DNA of 64,000 bases from assembly GCA_030272585.1 (NCBI GenBank), contig BSYQ01000006.1, positions 6,039,001 to 6,103,000 of the forward strand, in the 5' to 3' direction. The notes beneath the pieces are model-generated. The model ran no database searches. It saw nothing but the letters and a program-made list of their open reading frames with translations, and was not told the origin of the DNA. Position numbers and translations under genes: made by a program. This document shows positions 32,622-41,476 of this stretch, piece by piece. The stretch's first letter is position 1, and each line of letters begins with the position of its first letter. The DNA is from Bryopsis sp. KO-2023 (lineage: Eukaryota; Chlorophyta; Ulvophyceae; Bryopsidales; Bryopsidaceae).

Positions 32622-35152
32622 TGGTTTCGGAGCGCAACCCCCTGGGGTTTTTACTCCTGTTGTATGGGCTTCTTTGGCTCACTATGACGAGCCCTTTCGC
32701 GCCACATATTCTGGTCGAAAGGTCGACCCTGTTGCGTCGCAAGGAGCGACGAAAAATATGGAGCGCGACTCTTGCTCCTCGTCCGGTAACACTTGTCGAG
32801 TTTTTGCGTTGGGTTTCGAGGGCGCTGTTATTAACTCTTCTTCAGATAGGAGGGGTCGAACAACACCCTGGACCTTCGTCTGGGGAACAGCGCTACTCGG
32901 CCTGGACGCGAGAACTGGACCAATGGCTGTGGGCAGTGGTGACTGCAGCCAATACTTCGTTTGGCTCACGACTTAAGGCGCTGCTCAAGTATTTCGACTT
33001 GAACGCCTCGGGTGGCCAGGTTATCGCCAGGATCGCCGCTGAGATTGCAGAGAAGGACGCAACTGAGTTGGTGAACGAATTTCACGGAGGGACGATTCCT
33101 GGCGGAGGGTTTACGACGTCACACCGGTGGGACTGCTTAAGAAAACGCTTGGAGGAGACCTTGCCGCATCCAACAACACTGGATGTTGAGCGATTACTGA
33201 CGAACATGAAGAAGGGACCCCACGAATCGTTACGAGGTTTTGTCAAAAGATTCGTTTTGAGAGCACAGTCATATCCTACCTCTCAGTTGGATGTGCAACG
33301 TGCGGCACATATATTATATCGAAAGCTGCCTTCGTCCCTCCAACAAGGTTTAGCGGTTACTCCTTTGACTAATTGCTCTCTTGACAAATTGGAGGAAACG
33401 GTGGTGACTTATGTCAATTGGAATACAGTGTCGACTTCTCCAGGCAAACTCCCGGCGCCCGATTACATGGATTTGGATCAGTTGCAGTTGGGGGCGCATG
33501 GCTTGGCGAAAGAAGACGAATTGGAAAGGGAACAGCACGTGGAGGGCTTGAGATATCAGCGAGGGAAGTCACGACCCCCAGTCGTGGAAGGAGACAAAAT
33601 CCATTTTGATCGTATCGATGGTCCGATGTCCCTGGTTGCGGCGTGGAAAGCATTGGTGACGACAGGTCGTTATTATCGACAGCTTTCTCAGGAACATCTA
33701 CAGCGTTTGGGGAATAAGGACATGCATCGTCACATGCGTGATATGGGGATTCAGCAAGTGCGTTTTCGTGATCACACCGTGGTGCCTGACGACTACATTG
33801 ACGAACACTCGGTCCAGGGATCTGATGATGCGGACCAGGTGGGACGTGTGACCGAGTTAAATGACGACGCCGCTGATGCGTTGTTTCCTATGACGACGGC
33901 GCCATGTTCCAAACATCCACAGTCGTCGATCGTGATCCGTGCAGAGAATTCGTCTCTCACTGAATATTATGATGCGCGAGAGGATTTTTCGCAAAGCAAC
34001 GGTTCGATGGCAGTTTCTCGCGTGGATGAGGGTGAGGTGGTGGACAGCGGGCCTCCTTTTTCGGCCACACGGTTTTTGGGAATGCGTCTTCGAGATGTGG
34101 ATATCTCCAGACTTTCGATTCCGGATCAAGTCTTACAGCAGCCGCCATTTACGTCATCTCCCCCAATTCGACCTGTGGTTTCGAATGTTGAAGTTCCCCC
34201 TGCGCCTCCGTTTTCCTGGGCTGCACCCATTTCTGGCGGACCAATCGTGAATGCGCCGTTCCCTGCACCTTTGGATGATGGGGCGCCTTCCCGCCAGCTG
34301 GCTTTCGCGGATTTGGATATTGCGTCGTCTTCTTCTCGCGATGTGTCCATGTTGGAGGCTCCAGTGGTGGAAACGATTTTGGAATCATCGACGACGACCT
34401 CTGATGTGGGCGACCAGGTGGAATTGCTCAGTTGCCAGCTTTTGGATTCCACTCCTCCATTGAAGTGTAATCATGTCCAAGGCAAACAAAAAAAATCGCT
34501 GCATGTCCCTCTTTGGGCGAATGATACGCGACTGTCCGCCCTTGTGGATACGGGGGCGACTCATAGCTTTGTGCAACTGGCCCTCGTCAAATCCTTACAT
34601 CAAGAAGGACGCATGCGCCCTTGTGGTCGCAGTGTGGTGTTTGGTAATGGCGAATCCGCTCCTATTCTTGGACAGCTGGAGTTGGAGGTTCGAGTCTCGC
34701 CTAAGGCGACGGAAACGTTTTCTGTTTCTTTATATGTGCTTTCAGGCAAGGGGCCACCTCTCATTTTGGGCTTTCCCTTTTTAGAGCAACACGGCTTTTT
34801 GGTGGACTGCTCTCGCCGGTTGTTAACGCGCCCCCATTCTCCTGTCGTTCACTGCGATCGGGCAGCCTCCACCTCCCCTCCTGTGCGCCTCCTGTCTACT
34901 CTCTCACCTCTGACGATCCCTGCCGGCGCCACCCTGGCTGTGCCCACTGATGCCTCCCTCTCCAATGCAGACTTGTGCCATGTCCAAGTCCATCCCCAGC
35001 TGGCCCAAAAATACCACCTTCACGTGCTTTCTTCGGGCATCGACCGTGCGGGTACCTTCAAGGTGGTCCTCCACAACCTGGCCTCCTCCCCCTGTTCCCT
35101 CCCCACTGACCTCCCCTTCTGTCAGTTGTGGCTTCGGTCACAAAAAAACTGA
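32621..35152 (+). CDS. gag-protease polyprotein of the Ty3/Gypsy element
   Basis: The open frame begins upstream in the LTR, but its first ATG is at 32621 (about 843 residues). The N-terminus has two hydrophobic stretches, then a 2A-like motif (GGVEQHPGP, 32849-32875) after a leucine-rich run. 2A-like motifs are known in some retrotransposons to make the ribosome skip a peptide bond. A capsid-type gag region follows (about 33,000-33,420), then a long acidic and proline-rich linker. An aspartic protease near the end has DTGATHS at about 34,550 and LILGFPFL at about 34,760. No zinc knuckle was seen. The frame overlaps the pol frame by 25 bases. Confidence 0.88.
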   Translation: MVSERNPLGFLLLLYGLLWLTMTSPFAPHILVERSTLLRRKERRKIWSATLAPRPVTLVEFLRWVSRALLLTLLQIGGVEQHPGPSSGEQRYSAWTRELDQWLWAVVTAANTSFGSRLKALLKYFDLNASGGQVIARIAAEIAEKDATELVNEFHGGTIPGGGFTTSHRWDCLRKRLEETLPHPTTLDVERLLTNMKKGPHESLRGFVKRFVLRAQSYPTSQLDVQRAAHILYRKLPSSLQQGLAVTPLTNCSLDKLEETVVTYVNWNTVSTSPGKLPAPDYMDLDQLQLGAHGLAKEDELEREQHVEGLRYQRGKSRPPVVEGDKIHFDRIDGPMSLVAAWKALVTTGRYYRQLSQEHLQRLGNKDMHRHMRDMGIQQVRFRDHTVVPDDYIDEHSVQGSDDADQVGRVTELNDDAADALFPMTTAPCSKHPQSSIVIRAENSSLTEYYDAREDFSQSNGSMAVSRVDEGEVVDSGPPFSATRFLGMRLRDVDISRLSIPDQVLQQPPFTSSPPIRPVVSNVEVPPAPPFSWAAPISGGPIVNAPFPAPLDDGAPSRQLAFADLDIASSSSRDVSMLEAPVVETILESSTTTSDVGDQVELLSCQLLDSTPPLKCNHVQGKQKKSLHVPLWANDTRLSALVDTGATHSFVQLALVKSLHQEGRMRPCGRSVVFGNGESAPILGQLELEVRVSPKATETFSVSLYVLSGKGPPLILGFPFLEQHGFLVDCSRRLLTRPHSPVVHCDRAASTSPPVRLLSTLSPLTIPAGATLAVPTDASLSNADLCHVQVHPQLAQKYHLHVLSSGIDRAGTFKVVLHNLASSPCSLPTDLPFCQLWLRSQKN

Positions 35153-37992
35153 ACCCTGTCCCGGTGGCCCCCCCCGGCCGCCGGGACCCCCCCCCCTCCC
35201 CTCCCCTCCCCCCTCCCTCCCCTCCCTCCCCTCCCCCCTCCCCCCCTCTCACCTACACTGAGACCCCCCCCTTTGTCCCCTTTTACCATCACCTCCGTCT
35301 CCACTTCCCCTTCGGGCGCAGTTGGGTCCTCCCTCCCCATTCCAGCCGTAGCCTCACCCTCCCCCTCCGCCTCCCCCCTGGTTCCCTCTCCGACCTCGTC
35401 GACTCCCTCCCCCTCTGTGGCGTCCATTTTCGCGTCAAGTCTGACGGCTGCCGCATTTGGGGCATTGTGACCAACTCCACCTCCCGCCCCCTCCACCTCA
35501 CTGCCCGGATGACCCTGTGCTCCGCCCGTTCCACCCTGTCCTCCTTCGTCGTCCCCGACTCCTCCTCCTCGTTTCCCATTCCATCTCGTCCCTCCACCTG
35601 TCCTTTCCGTCTCCCCTCGGAGTTGGCAGGGAAGATTTCCTCCCTCCCGGCAGACCTGGCTACAGAACCGAACCCTGAAGTGGCGAAGTTGATTCGGGAA
35701 TTCCCCGAGGTGTTTTCCAATACTCTGGGCTGCTGCAAGTCTCACACTGTGGGACCGCTACCCTTCGACTTTTTGCCCCCTCCTCAAGAACATGTCAAGT
35801 CGTTACTCAGCGGCCCAGTGGAGGAGGAAAAATTATGGTCTCAAATTCAGGAGTGGGAAAGCCAGGGCATCGTTCGAGAGGTACAGAAAGAACCTTTTCT
35901 GATCCCGATTTTTGGTATACCGAAAAAAGACAGCACCCTGACTAGATGGGTTTCTGATTTTCGACGATTAAATGCATGTGTGGGAAAAAGGCCTTGCCAA
36001 TTGCCAACTGTTGAGCATTCGATCGCAGGAGTGAGACCTTTTTCGATTGGCAGTTCTATTGACCTCAAGGATGCATATTTTCAAGTGAAAATGCATGCCG
36101 ATGCATCTCGTTTTATGGGGCTGCAATGCAAAAATCGGTGGTACGTGTGGAATAGACTCCCACAGGGGTATTCTAATGCCAGTTTTGAATTTACTCGAGC
36201 GATTAGAACCGCTATAGTTCGGGCTCAGAAAAGAATGAATTCTCAAGTATTGTCTTATTTGGATGATGTTATTTTGCTGTCAGAAAATAAGGTGCAGCAC
36301 AAAAGGGACTTGCGAATTTTGCTGGAAGAGTTGCGTAGGGATGGGTGGACTGTAGGGTATAAAAAATGCGCTTTCTTTCGAACTGAATTCGAATTTTTGG
36401 GGATAAAATTATCGACACAAGGGATGACGCCAGGTGCAAAACTGTGGAATAAATTGGAAACGTTAAAAAAACCAGTGACGAAAACAGAGTGGCGTTCGGT
36501 GAGAGGCTGGTTCAATCAGTTGGCTCGTTTTGTTTTTCGAGGACAGGAAGCGTTAAAAAGTTTACAGCAGGCAGAATTGTTATCGTGTGAAGTGAAGTGG
36601 AGGGAATTCCTAGACTTTTTGCGCGCACATACTGTTCGTTGTAGTTATGTTGGAAAAAATTCTCAGTCTTTTGTTGTGTCAGTAGACGCTTCGAAGTTTG
36701 GGTGGGGGGCAGTTTTATTAAATAAACAGAAAATAATAAAGTGCGCCAGTGGTTCGTGGGCTAAGTCTTTTAGACACAAAATGTCTAACGAATTAGAATT
36801 AGAAGGAGTGTTGCGATCGCTGGATGTGTTTAGGCCCTGGATATTTGGCCAGCCAGTAGTCGTGATGACTGATAATTCTTCAGTACAAAGTTTTATGAAT
36901 CCGGCTAACACTAGCGATTTTATCAAGAGGCGGCTTGATAAAATATTAGCGGTGGCTCCAGAGGTCAGGTTTATTCCAGGTGCAGCCAACGTGGTGCCTG
37001 ATTTATTATCGCGTTTTGAAGAAGGAAACAAGGTACATGCAGCGACGGTTAAACCAACAGACAGAGATTGGCAAGAGGTGCATCAAGGGCATGTGGGTGT
37101 CTACCAATCGTGGGCTCGTGAACGGAGATTGAAGAAGGGTTTTTCTCACGACGAAATAAAGCGAAGAGTGTCGGCGTGTGAGGTGTGTCAGCGTTTTCAA
37201 AAGCGAACGCCTTGCGCGGAGTTTGGTTATATACAGCAGTCGACAGCTCCGAATGCGGTGGTCGCCTTAGATTTCGTGGGTCCAGTACAGAAATCTGCAA
37301 AGGGTAATAAGTTTTTTTTAGTGTTGATTGATGCTCTTACAAGACAAACTCTAGTTCGAGCTTGTAAGCTTAATTCGGCAGCGGCAGCTGTAGCAGCGTT
37401 GAAAGAATGGGAGGTCAAATTTGGAAAAATAAAAAACGTAATGACCGACAACGCTAGTTGCTTTTGGTCTTGGGCGTATACTGGATTTTGTATTTCACGA
37501 GATATTGAGAGGATTTATGTGCCGCCGTATTCGCATAAATCCAACGGTCTCGTGGAGCGAGCCAATCAGAATGTGATTGGGCGCATTCGTCGGCTGATGT
37601 TGGCGATGAAAACGCAGGACTGGGAGAGCGTATTAGGTCAGACGCAACAGGCGTTAGATACTATGGTGAACAGGGTAACGCAGTTTACTCCGACAGAACT
37701 CAGGCAAGCAGGGCCATCTATGTGGAAGGTCGCAGTTCGACGTATGATGGCTCACAGACAAAAGGTGAATGCGAAATATCGCAAGGGCTTGCGAGAACGA
37801 GAATGGAAGAACGGGCAGAGAGTTTACGTGTACGATTTCAAAAGGGAAACTCGTAAACAGCATAAATTCGATCCTTATTGGATTGGACCAGGACTTATTG
37901 TAGGAAGGGAATCGAGAACTATTTTGAAGGTGTCAATGCCACACCAAGTGATTAGAGTTCACTCTGATTTTGTTTTTCCTGTGAACGGTTAG
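35128..37992 (+). CDS. pol polyprotein of the Ty3/Gypsy element (RT, RNase H, integrase)
   Basis: About 954 residues. A proline-rich linker opens the frame and gives a long C-rich stretch on the plus strand (about 35,160-35,260). Reverse transcriptase follows (FGIPKKD, SDFRRLNA, IDLKDAYFQV, LPQGYSNA, and YLDD at about 36,255). RNase H comes next (VVSVDASKFGWGAVL, then TDNSSVQSF). Integrase has an HHCC-type region ending CEVCQRF, the catalytic core (ALDFVGPV, TDNASCFWS, NGLVERANQ) and a GPY/F-like end (DPYWIGPGLIV). The start overlaps the gag-protease frame, as expected where this family makes pol by frameshifting. The domains place it firmly in Ty3/Gypsy. Confidence 0.93.
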   Translation: MASVTKKLNPVPVAPPGRRDPPPSPPLPPPSPPSPPPSPPLTYTETPPFVPFYHHLRLHFPFGRSWVLPPHSSRSLTLPLRLPPGSLSDLVDSLPLCGVHFRVKSDGCRIWGIVTNSTSRPLHLTARMTLCSARSTLSSFVVPDSSSSFPIPSRPSTCPFRLPSELAGKISSLPADLATEPNPEVAKLIREFPEVFSNTLGCCKSHTVGPLPFDFLPPPQEHVKSLLSGPVEEEKLWSQIQEWESQGIVREVQKEPFLIPIFGIPKKDSTLTRWVSDFRRLNACVGKRPCQLPTVEHSIAGVRPFSIGSSIDLKDAYFQVKMHADASRFMGLQCKNRWYVWNRLPQGYSNASFEFTRAIRTAIVRAQKRMNSQVLSYLDDVILLSENKVQHKRDLRILLEELRRDGWTVGYKKCAFFRTEFEFLGIKLSTQGMTPGAKLWNKLETLKKPVTKTEWRSVRGWFNQLARFVFRGQEALKSLQQAELLSCEVKWREFLDFLRAHTVRCSYVGKNSQSFVVSVDASKFGWGAVLLNKQKIIKCASGSWAKSFRHKMSNELELEGVLRSLDVFRPWIFGQPVVVMTDNSSVQSFMNPANTSDFIKRRLDKILAVAPEVRFIPGAANVVPDLLSRFEEGNKVHAATVKPTDRDWQEVHQGHVGVYQSWARERRLKKGFSHDEIKRRVSACEVCQRFQKRTPCAEFGYIQQSTAPNAVVALDFVGPVQKSAKGNKFFLVLIDALTRQTLVRACKLNSAAAAVAALKEWEVKFGKIKNVMTDNASCFWSWAYTGFCISRDIERIYVPPYSHKSNGLVERANQNVIGRIRRLMLAMKTQDWESVLGQTQQALDTMVNRVTQFTPTELRQAGPSMWKVAVRRMMAHRQKVNAKYRKGLREREWKNGQRVYVYDFKRETRKQHKFDPYWIGPGLIVGRESRTILKVSMPHQVIRVHSDFVFPVNG

Positions 37993-38014
37993 AGAAAGAA
38001 AGCGCAGGGAAGCG

Positions 38015-38300
38015 TGTGGTGAAAAATGAGAGTCGATAGTTAGATGAAAAGGGGAAATGGGACGAAATGAGACGCGTGGGTGTTTGCGGCTGAATGGCCG
38101 AGTTGTGATGACGGGAGAAAACTTGTGGTTGATCTGTGTTGTGAAGTTGTGGCTGTGGATTCGGGAAGAGAAACAGGAACGATATTTAGAGGGACTGTTT
38201 TGTTGTAAAGACGCCTTATTTGCTTTGAGTTAACGGAGCGACTTGTCTGCGAACGTTTCGTTTCAGTGTATCAAACAGTTTGGAAAAACTTTATTCCACA
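38015..38300 (+). repeat. right LTR of the Ty3/Gypsy element
   Basis: 286 bases, matching the left LTR by eye. The flanking GTAT duplication begins at 38301. Confidence 0.95.
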
Positions 38301-39140
38301 GTATCTTGCTAGCAACAATAAGCAAGCGCTTCTTGTGTGTGGACCAAACAATGCTGGCTTGATCAATCTGTAGACAGGTGTGCTACAGGTGAACTGTTGG
38401 CATTTCAAAAGAATTATGCACTCTCGATTGTTCCTTGGACAGAAAAAGCAAATGCAGATCGCAGCAGCCCAGTCTGACATCGGAGAAAATGTGATGTGTG
38501 TCATATCACCCCAACTCGAAGAACCGAATCTTGAACTTAACAACACCAAAGCTGGCTGGACTCGTTGCATTGTGATGCAGCACTTGTGTCGAGAAGAGGA
38601 AATCTTCGCAGTTAGAGAATCTACAGAGTGGGAGGGACAAAGAGACCTCCCAGTTGGCAGCCCGAGCTAGATTGCTGACGTTTCCTTCAAGAAAAGGTGG
38701 TTTTCCGGCGCTATCCGTTTTTGACACCAATATGCAACGCTGTCCAGAGCCCTGGTCGAGGTCGTTCACGGTTTGGCTGATGCTACGTCACACCGGACGG
38801 AACGCGGCCGAACTGAGTCGAGTTCCTGTGCTGGTGGCGTCGTCCAGAGTTAAGCCGCATAAGGCTTCCGGTGGTGCCCCTCTCGAGCCGACGACAAGAC
38901 TTGGTTTGAAGAGAGGGATTGCTCCACGTGGGGGGTTTTCTTCCACTTGCACCAGCAGTGGGGGGGACGTTGTGTGCGATACTTTCGCGCCGAAACGCGC
39001 GGGTGAAAACGGTTTTCCGGCTGTGGAGTATCCAGTCAATATGGGAAGGCCCAAAGACTGGCCGTCGTGGGTGCTCGCGGCGTCGACTCATGCATCCTCC
39101 GCCAGCTTGTGAATTTGCATGCACCCAACAATGCGATTTT
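38301..39140. other. GC-rich stretch open in several frames beside the LTR element
   Basis: From about 38,380 to 39,112 both strands hold long open frames: plus 38,380-38,670 and 38,654-39,112; minus 38,506-38,769 and 38,788-39,054. All read like ordinary protein, but none has a family match, and most lack an ATG. One strand may be coding (an unassigned host gene or a decayed one). I cannot decide which. Confidence 0.35.
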
Positions 39141-41476
39141 TTGGAGGGAGAAAACTAGGGGCATGCATTCATCCATTGGTATACTGGCATCGGCTCAGAT
39201 TGGAAATCCTTGAAATATCTGGAACAAACACGATGGTAAACCATGGATGCTTCAGTTTTGGGAAGTGAGAGGAGGGGGGGAGTGCTAGAAGCTTCCGTAT
39301 AGAAGCTCAGGTGTATGATATTTTTTTGGCTAGGAACAAGCATCAAAAGGTCAACGGTGGATGCAATATCTGTTGGAAATGTTGAAGAGAAGAGAAAAAG
39401 AAAGACAATTATGGATTGGATTGCATTAGATGCATACATGCATGTGACAGAAATCCTTGAATTTTGCCAGAGAAGAAGGATGTTCTTTTTTTTTTTTTCT
39501 TAATTTTAAAGGGAGGGGGGAGGGGGGGCTTATTGGAAAACGTACCCACAGTCCAAATAGGCTGATGGGTTTTTTGCCGGAACAATGAGGCGCAATGTGT
39601 TTTTTAGATGGGAGTTGTGGAAAAAGGAGGAAAAAATCATGGATGAAAAAGTGCGCAAAAAAAAAATGGGGAGTGGGTGGGTGGTTTCTCGTTTGCGTAT
39701 CCAACGGATATGCAGAAGCCTCTCAAAAACGCAGGAAAAAAAAGGTACAGCTGATTTTTGTGCAGATTTTCCTCCCCTTCCCCCCTCCCCCCTCCCCTCC
39801 TTTCCAGCTTCTCATCAGCTTCTACCCTTTTTCGCAGCTGAATCTGATGGTAGGGCGTTTTCGAAAGGTTGGGGAAAAATATGAGGGGAAAGGGAGAGGG
39901 GTGAAAAAAATATATGTTCGCCCTGTTGTCTTTCTTTCTTCCACTTGAATAATTTTACATGCAATTTTTTTTTTTGTTGGAGGTCGAAAATTTTGACTTT
40001 GTGGAATTAGCACATATTTGGATTGCTTCATTTTGATTTTGAGAGTGTACACCATTTCTGGCAACCAAAAAAAGAAAAAAAAATTGTTGGGGAATTGAGT
40101 TAGAAAAATTAAACAGATTTTAAGGGATAAAAGAAAAAAGTTTAAAAAAAAGAGAGGTAAGGGTTTATAAAAAAAAAAGTATAAAAAAAAAGCTCTGGAA
40201 AACAACGAATGACTGTTCTAGTTGCAGTTTTGTTGAATGTAGATTTTGTTGGTGTCTTTTGCTACAGGAGGTGGTGAAAAAAAAGTTTGGGGGTTGGGGG
40301 GGGGGATTTTTTTCTTTTCGCCAGTTTTGTTTGACTTGTTTTGGTAGATGAATGTGGTGTTGCCAAGGGGAGCAGAAAAGAAAAACAAAAAACAAACTTT
40401 GCTTGTCTACAGTGAATTTTGTTTGTGTGATTTGTGACATGTAATCTATTGGAGTTTGTCAAGGCTTTGCCCAATTTTTTTTTTCTGTTGTGTATATGTT
40501 GATTTTGCATCCCAGTTGCATATTTCTGAGCCTTTTTGAGGGGGGGGTTGGGGGGGTATTTTTTTTTCCATTTCTTATTACAGGGGGAGCATGTATCTAC
40601 AGTAGCCATAAAGGCAAAAAAAGGAAACAAAAATGGAGATGTAAGGAAAACTACAACTCCTGTGGCCAGGATGGAGGTTTAATGGAAGTTCTCAGTTGCC
40701 ATTGTTTGGAAACGGGAGGGGGGGGGCATATTTTCTCTTTTGTCTTTCCAAAAAATCTCTCAACTACTCAATTCAGCAAAGTTGGCGAACTAAAAAAAAT
40801 GCAATACGGGGAATCATAACATAGTCTTCCTTGGGTTGGATTGTGCTGAAAAGATCCCCCCCCAAATAAGAAAACTGAATTGCCAGTGGGTGGGGTTCGA
40901 ATCTTAACTTCCTCCTTCTTTTTTGCCACCGTCACCTTGAAATCTTTTCCTCACCCTTCTGGGAAAAGTGAGAAACACCCTCTCACTCGCATTGACGTCA
41001 GACATTTCACATGCGTTTGCCACCGATCTTCTCTGCATAAAATCGGTGGTCCAAAAATCGTCCACAAACGCAGGATCCGTGGAGTGTAGATAATCGAACT
41101 TGTCGTAAACTTGCCGTCTTTGCCTTTTTTGTTTTGTGTGAAGGCTCGTGTAATATGTGGAACGGGAAGGTGAAACAGCGGTTGTAACCCCACCCTGGAA
41201 AGGTCGGTCTGTCAATTGCTGTTTTCAAAAAGCTGGTTTAACAAGACAAATAAAACAAAAAATTTAAAAGGAGGCAAGCAGCCAGCCGCCACAAAGATTC
41301 GATTTTCAACCAAAAAGTGTGAGTACAGTTTCTGCTGATCCAAATACACCTGATCAACTGCAAAGAGGAACCATTCCTGGATTCTGTGCTGCCGCTGATG
41401 ATATTTTCCCCTCAAGAACAAAACTATGTTGCTTGCAGAAAACCAAGGAGAGAAGAGCAATAAATTGAATTAGAAA
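39141..41476. other. intergenic, low-complexity
   Basis: Contains long A, T and G runs (39,480-40,320), an oligo-pyrimidine patch near 39,770-39,800 and no supported gene. Short open stretches near 40,910-41,090 and 41,300-41,440 could be exons (the latter upstream of the membrane protein at 41,477), but frames on both strands compete. Confidence 0.4.

Larger units (their letters stand above)
32336..38300 (+). mobile_element. Ty3/Gypsy LTR retrotransposon, looks whole and very young
   Basis: The element is 5965 bases with 286-base LTRs (32336-32621 and 38015-38300) that begin TGTGG and end CCACA. A 4-base duplication GTAT flanks it (32332-32335 and 38301-38304). Just inside the left LTR a primer-binding-like TGGTTTCGGAGCG follows. 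A purine-rich tract (about 37992-38014) precedes the right LTR. Two long frames follow in gag-protease, then pol order (reverse transcriptase, RNase H, integrase), the Ty3/Gypsy order. By eye the LTRs show no difference, so insertion is recent. No break is evident. No envelope-like frame is seen. Confidence 0.95.

Noticed and set aside
35122-35745. 207-codon minus-strand glycine/glutamate-rich frame
   Set aside because: It is the shadow of the proline-rich linker and start of pol.
40890-40915. GGTTCGAATC, like a tRNA B box
   Set aside because: The flanking bases do not pair into a T arm or acceptor stem, and no A box lies at the right distance.
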